The notes: generated from the letters alone by a model not told the origin. A stretch of DNA of 64,000 nt from Diphasiastrum complanatum (GCA_029204225.1 CM055092.1:18066886-18130885), one strand, 5' to 3'; counted from the stretch's first letter, positions 32,640 through 44,689 are shown. Numbers and translations: made by a program.

Positions 32640-33125
32640 AAGACTGGACCAATAGGATTCAGAGGCCAGGGTCCTCCTCTCTACTATAAAAAAGGACCAA
32701 CTCGAGTTGCTCCTGATTTTCATTTCCTCGTTTCAATAAAGCAGATTGGTTCTCCTTAGAAATGGATTGATGAATGTCCTTGCTCCTCCTCTCTTTTCCT
32801 CCATTTCTCATGCTTTCTTTGGATTTTGCTAATTGTTGGATCTGATCATTATTGGGATTGCTATTTCTTATGCTTTTTGTGAGAGAGAAAGGGAGAGAGA
32901 GAAGAGTAAGCTTCTATCATTGTTGTGGATTTAGGGTTAATGGATGTAGTGTTAATGCTTAATGTTAATGGATGTTAGTGTTAGATCCTCCATTCATGTT
33001 GAGATCTAAACTATACTATCGCTCTCATGGGAACGAACCTCCGCGTGACAACTAACTCCGTCTCTTTGATGCTAGATTGACTAGGTCTTGGATTTAGGTT
33101 AGGCAAGGAAAGAAACCCACTACAG
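32640..33125 (+). mobile_element. LTR family G, copy 2
   Basis: Direct repeat of 17375-17870, same order of landmarks: ACCAATAGGATTC, ACTATAAAAAAGG (TATA-like), GAGAGAAAGGGAGAGAG, TTAATGGATGTAGTGTTA, CTATCGCTCTCATGGGA. Probably a solo LTR. Confidence 0.65.
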
Positions 33126-33558
33126 TTTTGTTGGTAAGCTAATAGCTACATGCCTCTGATTTCTAGACAACATTGTAGATTGTAAACACACACATTGGAT
33201 GGGTCGATCCTATTCCAAGGACTTGATTCTTTTGAGGATGCAGGCAGGAGGACCTTACTTTCCCATTGCTATGTTATAAGCAGCATAAGAGCTTTATACA
33301 CTGAGTTGAGCCATACCCAGTGAGAAGGTCGTGAAGTAGGAGAGAGATTTAGCTGATTCTAGACAGTGGGTGACATAGAACTCTAGCTTGCATTGTTCAT
33401 TTATCATCCGACTGATTCACTGTCAAATGTAATCTTATATCTGAATATCAGGATATATAGATATATCTGTTTTCATGCTTGAGTATATATATGCTGAATA
33501 TGCTTCCTTTTGATCCTAGATATAGAAGGCAAGAGGAGCTCGCAGTCGGAAGATCCAA
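33126..33558. other. No gene seen
   Basis: Possible 5' flank or first intron of the HD-Zip fragment; ATATATAG runs near 33455-33490. No repeat partner found. Confidence 0.35.
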
Positions 33559-33804
33559 ATGATTGCTCTCCGCAGTACCCGCTCACCTTTTCAGATGGAC
33601 GAAATTTGGATAGCAGAGAGTAACTATGCAAAGAGGGAGAGGGACATGGAAAAGACACAAGAACTAGATGATCAGACTTGTGAGATCAACTCTAGGGGAG
33701 CAAGTGATGAAGAGGGATGCAATCCACGAAAAAAGCTACGCCTCTCAAAGGAGCAGTTTGCACTTTTAGAAAAAAGCTTCAAAGAACACAGCAAGCTGAA
33801 TTCG
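33559..33804 (+). pseudogene. HD-Zip class II transcription factor, first homeodomain exon only
   Basis: HD-Zip II proteins are plant homeodomain-leucine zipper regulators of shade and auxin responses. The frame ends with ASDEEGCNPRKKLRLS, KEQFALLEKSF and KEHSKLNS, helix 1 of the class II homeodomain. The frame is then cut at GTATAT (33805), close to the conserved HD-Zip II intron position before helix 2. The rest of the homeodomain (helix 3 WFQNRRAR) and the zipper were not found in the following kilobases. It is therefore a gene fragment, or a gene with a very long first intron. The N-terminal 55 residues have no clear counterpart in my memory of the family. Confidence 0.75.
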
Positions 33805-34189
33805 GTATATTATAGTTTTCCTAAGTTGAAGCTTTTACTTAACCATGATCGCACATTCATCATTCAATCTGATGGTTTTTCTTATGTCTGTTCCTAATAT
33901 TTGAATATGGCAATTCTACTCAGCTGGCTCATATTCAAAGGGATGAGAGTCTGTGATCTCACCATTTGCAAAAGGTTGTAGCAGCTATTTCCAAATCCTA
34001 CTTTCCAAGTTCCAATCAATATTGGACGAAGCCGCAAGCGCTAGATTAACTAAGCCATGGCTACGATTGATGTGAGATAGTTTAGTAGCATGTTCTACTA
34101 GAAGCTGTCATGTATTCTTATAAATAATTATGTTGCTTCATTACTAATACTAATGTGATTTAGACTCCACAAAGTATAGGAAATCATAT
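33805..34189. other. No gene seen
   Basis: Sequence between the HD-Zip and NPF fragments, intron-like and AT-rich. Confidence 0.35.
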
Positions 34190-34311
34190 TGAGAGTGACT
34201 GGATGCTTGCTTGTTGATCAGAATGCTGCCAGATTTCTACATCAAGTGGAAGAATTTAAATGCCTTCTACGCATCCTTCCAATCTGGGCGACAGACGATC
34301 CGCCATCGCAG
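34190..34311 (+). pseudogene. Fragment of an NPF (NRT1/PTR) transporter gene
   Basis: NPF proteins are membrane transporters of nitrate, peptides and hormones. The frame reads FLHQVEEFKCLLRILPIWAT, matching the conserved QVEE-KCLLRLLPIW segment at the start of the second half of NPF proteins. Outside about 30 residues the match stops, on the right at a CT microsatellite. Too short to be functional; a captured or decayed exon fragment. It lies 390 bp from the HD-Zip II exon. Confidence 0.55.
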
Positions 34312-34313
34312 TT

Positions 34314-34352
<39 letters not shown>
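34314..34352. repeat. (CT)n microsatellite
   Basis: About 39 bp of pure CT immediately after the NPF-like fragment. Confidence 0.9.
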
Positions 34353-34354
<2 letters not shown>

Positions 34355-35514
34355 AGTTGTCCTTGCAAATGAATGTTCATGTACTATCTTCACGGTTCAA
34401 AAATGATCATTGAGGGCGATGTTAAGTATTGTGAGATTGAAGAATTTGCAGATTGTCAATCTAAAGTGAGTTGGTTTATGTTGAGTAGTGTTGTTTTTAG
34501 AAAACTTAAGCGGCAAGCACTCTGATTCCTTAAAGGATTAAATCTATAAGTGTTATGCTCATTTGATGTGATTCATGCCCTACATGTCATGTTGTATTTA
34601 GGTGAAAATTTCAAACCCTCATTATCATTGATGCACTGAAATGAAAGTTAATGACAAGAAGCACTGCATATGTGTTGAGGAAAAGGGGATGGAGATGGGA
34701 GGCAAAGGAGATACAAGCCTCCAATATGAAGGTGAACCTCTTCTTAGAGATGTTGGTCATCAAGACGAGAGTCACTACTTAATGTGTGGCTATCATTGAA
34801 ATCAGAGGGGAAAATGCGCGAGGATGGATGAATCTAAATGTGGTTCATGGAGGGGGCGGGTGTGAATGCACACACAAAGTTGGAAAACTAGTAATTGTAC
34901 ACTAAGAAACTCTAGGAAGCTGGCATGTATAAATTTTTTTTTCCTATAGGCTTGTGAATTACACTTCTAAATTCTAATAAAATGCTTTGACATGATAAAA
35001 ACAAATGACCTTAAATAGAGATGATTAAGGACCACAAATAAGTATAGAGGCTCTTAATTTGATTGCAATGACATGGATAAGAGCAACAACCAAGTTGTTG
35101 GTGGAAAAGCTACTCCACAGGTAGAGGTGTCTTGGTTGGATGACAAGTCTTTGATACTCTTTTGCATGAATGTACAACAAATAAAAGTGTTAGGAGAGAA
35201 TGCATTAATTGAATTAAAAAACTCATTGACAATATTTTAAATATGACCATTTCCATTTTAAATGAATAACATAAATTTAAAAAAATGTGGATAATTGTAC
35301 CACATGATTTTTGACACAAAAAAATGATTGGTTAGCCAAAAAGGCCACATGAAATCAACCTTCAAACATCACATTTGTCTTGCTGGAATTCGAAAGAAGC
35401 TATTGCCTTCTTTACAATAATCTCTTCCCTCTTAGATAATATCCATGGCGCCTTTGGAAGCACAATTCTAATCATTTGTGCCCATAAGCATGCCATTCTC
35501 TAAATTTCTCATTA

Positions 35515-35810
35515 GGCGTCCCTAAACCATAAACCCCAAATCCCTTATCCGAAACCCTAAACGCTAATTACCACAATCCTTACCCTACATACTAAACCCC
35601 AAACTATTGACTCTAGACCTAACCCTTAGCCAAAACCCTAAATGCTAATTACCACAATCCTTACCCTACATACTAAACCCCAAACTATTCACTCTAAATC
35701 CCAAATTTTTTTAGATCCCTTATCCTAGATCCCTAGACCACTTATCCTCGATCCTAAACCCCAAACCTCTTATCCTAAATGCTCACCTCAATACCCCAAA
35801 CTCCTTACCT
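35515..35810. repeat. Degenerate telomere-like CCCTAAA block
   Basis: CCCTAAACCATAAACCCC, GAAACCCTAAACG and CCTTATCC units recur. An ~85-bp unit (from CTAATTACCACAATCC) is duplicated in tandem. Irregular, so not a working telomere array. Copies at 12690-12910 (reversed) and 48800-49095. Confidence 0.6.
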
Positions 35811-35824
35811 TAGAAGGAAAGATG

Positions 35825-35829
<5 letters not shown>

Positions 35830-35875
<46 letters not shown>

Positions 35876-35882
35876 GAGAGAG
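35830..35882. repeat. (AG)n microsatellite
   Basis: 53 bp of AG with one T interruption. The paralogous site near 49129-49145 has lost nearly all of it. Confidence 0.9.
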
Positions 35883-36717
35883 AAAAAAAATGTTAATTGT
35901 TAAAATATAAGGATTTAGATGTCAGAATGATGAATGTGATAATAATGAAAGAATCATGATTGCAATAAGGAATGATGTTAGAATGTGTGTGAGAGAGAGA
36001 GATAGTATGTGTTATTTTAGAATTGTGTGTACGTGGCAAAGCATGAAAAGTTTGAATAGTCATTAAATTCACATTCTAGAAAGGTGTATAGCCATTAGTT
36101 TTCTTCCATTAAAGACAAGGTTCTAATATAGGAAGATAAACTATTCATGGTGAGATATAGAGCTGACACAAGTTCCTTAGAAGTGTTTAAACTCACTAAA
36201 ATTCTAGTGTAAAGAGAACCAAGAGGTGCCTCTACTCGATATACAGAACTCTGACCAGGAGTCACATATCCAGTACCAGATCATGTTCTTAAAAATCTAA
36301 ATAAAACCATCAAAGATATAGGAAGACCCAAGAATTGAGTATGATAGAAAAAGTTGTTCTAGAACTCTAAAAGAGAACAAGATACTTATAAAACTAGCAG
36401 CTGATATCTCTGTCTGAATTACGCTTCTATTGATAAAAGCAGTAAGCGTTGATAGCAAAACTCCAAATGAACCCTAAAGAACTAAGCTATAATGCTCAAG
36501 AGTGTTAAAGCTTGAAAGCTTGAGAAACCTGCTACAAATAACTTCAATGCTTGCTTCAATTGAAATTAAACTGATATACATATGAATAGCTATTTATACC
36601 AAGCAGATTCAACAATGTCCAATAGTAGGACAACTAACTAGGTCATAGATCAAATTTACTTGCTATAGGGTTAGGGCCAGTCTTTAGCTTCAAAATGAGT
36701 GGAACAGTTAATTGTCA

Positions 36718-37556
36718 TTCATCGACATGACCAAAGTGCCCGAAGTCTCCGAAGTAGCCGAAGTGGCCGAAGTCACTGAAGTGGACGAAGTCCCTTCGAT
36801 AGGAATAGTCAACATTGGTACTAGAAAGTTCGACTATATGAGCTTTGCCCTTACCTTTGAGGTCAATAAACTAATCTTCGATGAAGACGACATCCCGGCT
36901 AGTAAATTTCTTCAACTTGATAGGATCATACAACTTATAAGCTTGATCTGAAGTAGTGGAGCTGATAAAAATTGATTTAGTACTCTGGAAGGCGAACTTC
37001 TCCTTGAGATCATGCGGTATTTGTGCATAAGCGATACATCCAAAAACTCGTAAGTTCGATAAAGAAGATTTGGAGCTTGTCCAAACTTCAAATGGTGTTT
37101 TGTCTGAGAGGACTTTAATAGGACATTTGCTCTGAATGTAAGCTGCAGTTGAAACTGCTTTAGCCCAGAAGGACTTCAAAAGTGTCACATGTGCTAGCAC
37201 GCACTTTCTCGATTCGACTAAGATTCTGTTCTTTCTCTCAGCAAGACCATTCGACTGAATTCGGTATAGATGTATTCTCCCCCATTGTCAAACCTCAGTG
37301 CTTTAATTTTTTTGCCAGATTGATTTTCTGCATGCTCTTTGAATTATCGAAACTTGTTGAAAGCCTCTGATTTTTGCTTAGTGAAATAAACAACTGTTCT
37401 TCTAGAATATTCATCAATAAAGTTAATAAAATACTTTGCATCAAGCAATGACAAAGTTTGCGTTGGACCACATATATCTGAATGAACAACATCTAGCAAA
37501 TCTTTTGTTGTGTGCCTATGACTTGATCTAAAGGGGATCCTAGTCGGCTTTCCGAG
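36718..37556 (-). pseudogene. Copia integrase fragment
   Basis: Reading leftward: HSCILGKPTRIPF (GAG-pre-integrase end); then HSDICGPTQTLSLLDAKYF, with the first catalytic Asp context, and FIDEYSRRTVVYFTKQKSEA; a frameshift near 37345; FWAKAVSTAAYIQSKCP; TPFEVWTSSK; FGCIAYAQIP; and SRDVVFIED followed by an in-frame stop. The frame after the stop becomes a run of HFGYFGDFGHF from 12-base repeats (36730-36790). The 5' side is cut by CACTA sequence at 37557-37566. Inactive. Confidence 0.85.
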
Positions 37557-38889
37557 GATGCAGCTATGTGGATAATCCACGCCATAGTAAAAATCAAATA
37601 AAAAAGGCTCGGCTTCGCGTGGATACTGCATGGATAATTATCCACGTGTGGATTATCCACGCAAAATTCACTTCATCCACGCAAAATCCAGAGAGTTGAG
37701 GCCGTGGATACCACGTGGATAAATTTTTTTTATATCCACATGGTATCCACTCAAAAAGGTTTCTGGAATTTGCGTGGATTATCCACGCAAAATTTTTTGT
37801 CCAAAAAAAAAACATTTGGTGCGAACCAAAATGTGGTTCGCTCCGAAAGTAGAGGCGACTTTTTATTTTTGTGTTGTGTGAGAGAGAGAAAAAGAGAGTA
37901 TAGATGGGAGTGAGAATGAGATGAGGATGAATGTGAGTGAGAAGATTGATAATGTTTAGGATTTTTAGTTCATTGATGGATGTTAATAGTATGTGTTTTG
38001 TGATTATAAGTTTTAAGATCCTTTTTGTTTGTGATGTAGGTTTGGATATGAAAAATGAAAAATGAGCTTTCATTGCAAAGGATTCAAAGATCAAGTGCAT
38101 GCAAAAGGAAAAGCAAAGATTGCAAAACAATGGCGATACAATAGTAAAGGTAAATTCACATTAATTTTGATTCATTTGATATTTAGTTGATAACTTAATG
38201 TGTTATCTATTTCCATTACTTTCCAGTGCCTTCCATTACTTTTTATTGTGCATTCTAGCATGCAAATCATGTGCTAAAATAGATACATTGCATTGAATTC
38301 ATCAATGGATACATTTGCATTGCATAGATGTGCATTATATAGGCTATACATTGCATTGAATACATCAATAGATACATTTACAATCAATAGATGAACATTC
38401 AATAGACTATACATTTGCATTCATGGACTAAAAATATATGCATTCAAAATTTTTGCAAAAATGATGTGATGCCAAAACATTATATTGATTGAATTAAAAA
38501 CAAGTACATTGATGAGAGAATAAATTCTCTCTTCCTACATTGCCTTCTACAAGGTCTTACATTCAACCCCTTCGCTCTCATTCATGTACTCTTCCACGTT
38601 CTCTTCCACATTCTCTTCCAAATCACAAACACTTGAAGTTGTAGAGCCTCTCTACAAAATAGAATTAAAGATTTAATTAAATTGAGATTAAACTTACTTG
38701 CAAACCACAAAGTAAACAATCACAAAACAATAAAGGCTAAGAGTTTACGATTGGAAACAATCCATGGGATTCCATAAAAGCCTTAAGGCCGGCATATCCA
38801 CGATCGTAACCTTGCTTGTACTCTGCGGCGGTCATGTGTCTTCCAAAATCACAAAGCTACATTCAACAAAAAAACATAGTTTAGCAATA

Positions 38890-39184
38890 TAAAGCAACTA
38901 AATCACGCAAACGGGCATGAACTACATTGCCACGCGTATTTTTTATAACTCCACCACGTGGATTAAGATCATAATACACACTACACAATTCTTGGGAAGG
39001 GGCACCTTCGGAAGCTCTTCTCTCGGATGACTCGAAGAAGATAACACAAGATTTTTTATTCTATCTCTTTGTTGAGGAGATAGATTTTCAAACCACTCTT
39101 GATTATATTCTTCGGGCTCCTAACGAGCTCTTCTCCTAGATAGTCTCCCACTTGACCTTCCACTTGACCTACCACTTGAAGACA
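38890..39184 (-). pseudogene. Truncated CACTA accessory ORF
   Basis: The N-terminal part of the protein at 2071-2751 is recognisable (GRSSGRSSG, then WFENLSPQQRDRIKNL, then YYDLNPRGG). A deletion of about 420 bp relative to copy 1 removes the C-terminal half, and a stop (TAA, where copy 1 has an Arg/Glu codon) sits in the Arg-rich part. Confidence 0.7.
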
Positions 39185-39842
39185 TTGTATCGAAGAAAAA
39201 CTTTAAAAGTTAGAAAGTAGTGGAGAATGGGAGTGAAAGAGTATTGAAGACTTTTAGATTAGAAGAGTAAGCAATGAATAGAAAACAATAGATTAATAGT
39301 AAGCAAGAACAAAGAAGATCAATAGAGTAAGCAAAAGCAATATCACTAGCAATGAAGAGCAACCAAAAGCAAGCAAGCAAGCAAACAAGATCTATAGAGC
39401 TTAGAAGAGCAATAGCAAGCAAGAGCACTAAACACTAGATTAGAAAACCTATAAAACTTGAAAGCAAAAGAAGAGGAGCAAGAATGCTCACGGAAATGCC
39501 ATTTTATTGGCATTCAAGTTTCGCGTGGATTATCCACGCGTTTTTTTTTCCTCTCTTGGCACGTGAGAGGGTCCCCCACATGGGCTTGCATGCTTCAAAT
39601 GTCATTCAATATTCTCATAATCTTTTCTAGATTTTATGAGAATATTTTATTGTAGGATTTTACATTAAATATATTTTTTAATATGATGGAATGTAAAAAA
39701 ATCAATTCAAAGATCATTATGGTAGTATTTAATTGTTAAAACTAGTTTTATATTGTTATAAATTTTATTTTTCTTGAGATTTGACATACAAGACAAAATC
39801 ATGAGATAAGAAATAGTACATATTATTATTAAACAAGTAATA

Positions 39843-40691
39843 GAACATACGGTCTCATAATGACTACTTATGATGTGGTATAGAGTAGCTGGCTACAGTG
39901 TGTATATGTCATCGACGATGTCATCATCATCAGATAATGATTCATCTCATGATCGCAACAACAGGTATATATTGTTATTGATATTGACATCAATTGCACT
40001 TTATTTGTTATTTGAATATGAGTGTATAATTTTTCTTGTAAATTTATTCTTACAATGACATTTGATTGAAATTATGAATTTTAGGAAAATTATCGTACCT
40101 CCATGTGATTTAGAGAAAGAATAAAGAATTAAGCTCTATCACAGAAAAAATGAGCAATCTAGACTAAAGTACAATGAACAACTACTGATTGGTTCATCTT
40201 CAAGCTCTTCCATCAGTCGACGTAGACCGCCTATTGATCCATCACATGTATGTATATTGATTTATGTCATAATTTTTTTATTTGTAACAGTGATGTAATC
40301 TGATTTGCTCTTTGGATATAGTATATTGCTCTTTGGAAAGCCAAGACACCACTCCATCACAAATGAAGGTTGAAAATGCACTAAATATACAAAGACTATT
40401 TTGTCAATTTTTGTCACATGTTACAATTCGTCACATGTTAGAATTTGTCAATTTTCACTTGAATGACACTGAAAGAATTTGTGCAATTTGCAATTGGATT
40501 ATTGGACCAGTTTCAACCATAATATAATGAGAGGATACCATATACACGCACACAATGCAAAGGCCTTAGGATTCGGACAAGGAGGATTGTCAACGATCAT
40601 ATTTGGGCCAATGGAGCGCACACAAAGAATCCAAGAGTATGAGAGGTAAACTCTTTAAAGTGTTTTTCGGAAATGCTTTAATCTTTGACCC
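39843..40691 (+). other. Block specific to CACTA copy 2, with intron-like exon fragments
   Basis: Ser-rich frame MSSTMSSSSDNDSSHDRNN (39910-39964) is followed by GTATAT and, after TTTTAG at about 40084, by KIIVPPCDLEKE, a stop, and RRRRPPIDPSH with another GTATG. A 71-residue frame lies at 40312-40527. It looks like decayed exons of an unrecognised gene, perhaps CACTA-encoded. No family assigned. Confidence 0.35.
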
Positions 40692-40974
40692 TTAAGACAC
40701 TTCAAATATAGTTTGGCCAATAAATATTGAGCGATAGGATGAGTGCCACGATACTTTGAAGTTAATCTCTCACTTGCTTCTAAAAGGAAAAATCTAAATA
40801 TAATATTTAGACGAAGTTAATCTCTCACTTTCTTCTAAAAGGAAAAATCCAAATAGAATGATTAGATGAAGTTAATCTCTCACTTGCTTCTAAAAAAAAA
40901 AATCCAAATAGAATGATTAGATGTAGTTAATCTTGATTTCCATATTCAATCGCCCATAATAGACTCATTCACAT

Positions 40975-40976
<2 letters not shown>

Positions 40977-41026
<50 letters not shown>
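40977..41026. repeat. (GA)n microsatellite, 50 bp
   Basis: Counterpart of the 80-bp tract at 4285-4364 in copy 1. Confidence 0.95.
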
Positions 41027-41028
<2 letters not shown>

Positions 41029-41377
41029 ATGAAAGAGTTAAAGGTAAGCAACACTCCCAATTCTAGGAAGGTGCATAGCCCTTGTTTTTTTTCGTTAAAG
41101 GCGTGGTTCAAATGTTTTTTGTTGGAAGATGAGCTCCACAAAAAGGACCAAAAGCCGCAGGGAGGGAGCATGTGGTGACATTCTGGAGTAGGATATAATC
41201 GTGTGGTTCGGGAGTTCTGATTAGTACTCTATAATGTTCTCTCTGTTTTTCTCTTCATGTGTGTTTAGGGTCAGTGTGGGTGGGTGTGTGTGTGCGTGTG
41301 TGTGTTTGTGTGTGTTTGTGTGTGTGTTTCATGCTACTGGTTTACGGTTTGTGTTATATATTAATTTATGTTTCATG

Positions 41378-41489
<112 letters not shown>

Positions 41490-41778
41490 TAATACATCTA
41501 ACATTTTCAACTTTTGTAGAAGAATGACCATAAGTTGGTTTGAAGAAAAAGAGTTGCAAGAGAGATCGAAAATATTATTGACTGGATAAATCACACGAAT
41601 ATTGATTTTGGATCATCATTGGCCCTAGATGATGCTCTTATTGATGATGACCCCTTGCATGATATAATTAGTTCGTCAATGGCTTGTGATTCAATCCATG
41701 TCTCCAAATCTCTAGAACGTTCTTACCACCCAACCACACCTATCCTAGATGTTGCACATGAGTCCTCCACGATACTCT

Positions 41779-43296
41779 CAGCTTAAATACGGACTAGATG
41801 GGAATGTAACGAAATACAAGGCAAGGCTTGTCGCGAAAGAATTTTCTCAGAGATATGGTATTGACCACTCTGAAAACTTCTCTCCTGTTGTCAAACATTC
41901 ATCTCTACGTCTGTTATTTGCATATGCTACAACTTATGACCTCAGGATCCACATTGTGGATGAGAAGACAACCTTCTTGCATGGCGAACTAGACGAAGAG
42001 CTCTATATGGATCAAACCCCATAATATGTCTCGAATTCACTTCCTGACTATGCATGCAGAATGCATAGAAGTATCTACGGTCTCAAACAATCAGCCTGAC
42101 AATGGTACAAGAAGAAAGATCAAGCCCTAGAATCATTAGGATTCAAGCCTATGATGGCTGATTCCAATGTATATGTCAGATTTATAGATGGGTAGATCAT
42201 CATTGTGGCTGTATATGTGGATGACACTCTGATACTTTGCAAGAGTGAGCAGCTAATTGCTGAAGTGAAGACTGACATCTCGAAACATTTCGAGATCATG
42301 GATCTAGGATAAGCCAGGGGTTACCTAGGCTTACAAATTTAAAGGGACTACGAGGGAGGTAAGTTATACCTTCACTAGTCCAAATATACCCAGAAGATCC
42401 TAGAGGACTTTGGGATGCTGAACTGCAAAGGAGCAAATACTCCAATGCTCACAGGGACGGTGCTGACAAATGATGACTGTCCGAAGAATGAGGAAGAGAG
42501 AGAACAAATGCAACTCATGCCTTACAAGAAGTTGTTAGGATCAAAGATGTACCTTGCAGACAACACACGTCCTGATATTGCTTATGCAGTATTCAGGATG
42601 AGCCAATTCTGCACGAATTTAGGCTCGACACATTGGAAGATTGCAAAACAGATTTTGCAAGATCTTCAATTAATGAGGGATTATGGCTTGTGCTATTGTT
42701 GTGATGCAGGTTTCAAGATACTTTCCTACAGTGATGCCAGCTGGGCATCTCTCAAGGACAACTGTAAAAGCGTCTCAGGAGGATGCACCATCGCATCAGG
42801 AGCAGCAGTTCTCTGGGTCAGCAAGAAGCAGACCGTTGTGGCCCAGTCATCCTGCGAGGCAGAGTACATTGCAGCAACAAAGATTGTCAACAAGATAATA
42901 TGGCTAAGGCAGTTTCTAGACAAATTGGGCAAAACAAGGAACGAGCCTCTCATCTTGCAGATGGAAAACACCTCTGCAATACACCTGACGAAAGATCTCG
43001 TGTTCCATTCCAGAACGAAGCACATTGCGATCAAGTATCACTTGATCAGGGATCTAATTGAAAAGAAGATGCTGCAGACCACCTTCATCGGAATGAAAGA
43101 CATGGTTGCTGACATCTTCACCAAAGCCATGGACAAAGGACTTTTTGAGAGACAGAGGAGCAGTCTTGGGATCGTAAAGCTATCATGCTTTGAGAGGGAG
43201 CTGAAGAAACAAAATGTTTCTATTTACAAAGATTTGCTAGCTTTCAACCCTCTACCTAACGAAGATGTTTGCGAACACGAAAGTCAAGAGACATGA
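41779..43296 (+). pseudogene. Copia D reverse transcriptase-RNase H, plus-strand copy
   Basis: RT blocks: YKARLVAKEFSQRYGIDH, TFLHGELDEELYMDQ, YGLKQSA, and VAVYVDDTLIL with the catalytic YVDD. RNase H blocks: YSDASWASL, SSCEAEYIAATK, FHSRTKHIAIKYH and VADIFTKAMDKG. Stops fall after MDQTP, in GLKQSA-stop-QWY, after FIDG and elsewhere. The RNase H residue usually read as DN (QMDNTS in the inverted copy) is EN here. The final 293 codons (42415-43296) are open. The integrase side is missing because the segment begins at a junction with CACTA copy 2. Confidence 0.9.
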
Positions 43297-43507
43297 AGCA
43301 TGAAAGTTTTGCGAACACCTGACGAAAAGACACAAACACGAAAGATTCGTGAACAAGAATCTTTTGTAGTCCAACACAAGAAAGTCAAATGACGGAAACG
43401 AAACCAATGATGCGACACGAAAAATGTCGTAAAACCTTTTCTGCCCTCACGCTCCAAAGAGGACCAGCAAAGATCATGCAAGTACCCAGAAGTACATATA
43501 TCTAATC
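43297..43507 (+). other. Copia D 3' untranslated region
   Basis: Between the pol stop and the LTR. ACGAAAG/TTCGTG repeats (43325-43350, 43410-43435) give hairpin potential. Shared with the inverted copy at 60004-60240. Confidence 0.6.
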
Positions 43508-43829
43508 TGATGGCATGACATCAGCAGATACACTCTAGGTCGTGGCTAATTTGCCACTCTTGTAATTTCCTGGTTAGTTCTAGATGCTTAATCACTCTAA
43601 TCTTAAAGTTACATAGAGCAACTATATACTTACTGGATGACACTTAACACTTGACAGAACATACACAGATGAAGTAGTCTGATGCTAGTAAGCAATCAAG
43701 ACAACATACAGACAAGAAGTCCACCTACGTGCGAGACGAGCTCTGTGATCATGATCCATAGTGATCCACAAGTCCGCTAGTAAGCGAGACATCCACTCGT
43801 GAGAAAATTGTATTTCTCTCACGCCAACA
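43508..43829 (+). mobile_element. Copia D 3' LTR
   Basis: About 322 bp, TGATGGCATGACATC to CACGCCAACA, shared with the inverted copy at 59682-60003 and, partly, with 62371-62640. The start was chosen for a TG end and similarity limits; the true left edge may be 10-20 bp further left. Confidence 0.6.
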
Positions 43830-44689
43830 CAGTGTGTGGATATGCATGCAGTGCTTGAAGAATCAAAGAAAATCAATAGATGATCTTGTAGCCATTGCGC
43901 ACATGTCTTCTTTGACATTGTATGATCTTGAATGCAAATGTGTCTGTTGTTATTCATGTGCCTAATTCTCCCATTCATTTCAATTCCGCACATTGGTTGA
44001 ATTTGTTGAGTGCTGCATTAATTTATAAACGTAGATCAACGGTGTCTGACTACATTCTGGAGGACTATAGGAGTGATTCAGCTGGCAGTGTCCAGCGACC
44101 ACATCTGAACTCCATCCGAAACTCGTTGAATCACGGTTGCTTCGCTTTCGTAACTATTTCGCGACCGCGAAAACATTTTTTCGCATCCACGTCAGTGTGG
44201 TCTAGACATGCCAATTATTGTGCTAATAAATTATATAATATCATCCAATGTGTTTGATTTTGTATATCATTTTCTAGAATGCAAATATATTTCCAAGATT
44301 ATTAGCATCAACAACAAATGGGTTGGGGAAATACAATGTGATATGGGGACGGTGATACATGGCCAATTAGTATGTAAAAGCCACAATCTCATCTTAGAAT
44401 TTATCCTCTGCTAAGATGTTGACTATGGAAGAAGTTAGAAAGGTTTGGGAAAGGCCAGGAAGTGTTACAATCAGATGTGTTTAAAAAAACTAGGAGAGTC
44501 CCATGACAACATCATCCAATGTGCTTGATTTTGTATATCATTTGCTTGAATGCAAGTAATTTCCACGATTTAAAGATGTGTCTTGATGAATGGCTGTATA
44601 GGCGATATAGATTATAGAATTTTATAAATTTCAAGAAGGAAATTCTATGTTGGATTGAAGTTTGTCTTCTATGCTAAGAAAGACCCATG
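43830..44689. other. No gene seen
   Basis: 43830-43880 is still shared with the flank of the inverted Copia D copy (59641-59681). A phrase starting CATCCAATGTG(T/C)TTGATTTTG is repeated at 44243 and 44512, a ~270-bp local tandem duplication. No coding content recognised. Confidence 0.4.

Larger units (their letters stand above)
34510..36105 (+). repeat. Segment inverted relative to 12543-13918
   Basis: Reverse-complement partner of the segment just upstream of the expansin; the pair is separated by about 20.6 kb. From about 35505 it is also the first part of the direct duplication with 48789-50715. It includes the telomere-like block and a GA tract (35830-35882). No coding content recognised. 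Confidence 0.85.
35505..37565. repeat. Direct segmental duplication, copy 1 (partner 48789-50715)
   Basis: Colinear and similar over about 2 kb: telomere-like block, AT-rich spacer, the 12-base CACTTCGGCTAC-type repeats and the Copia integrase fragment. Both copies end at the same base of the Copia frame (GGATGCAGCTATG), where CACTA sequence begins. Confidence 0.85.

Noticed and set aside
36712-36951. Plus-strand frame with EVAEVTEVDEV repeats
   Set aside because: Antisense to the Copia integrase end; the repeats come from the 12-base CACTTCGGCTAC units.
42683-43061. Alternative open frames on both strands within Copia D RNase H
   Set aside because: They overlap the RNase H frame, which has clear family motifs; the others are shadows.
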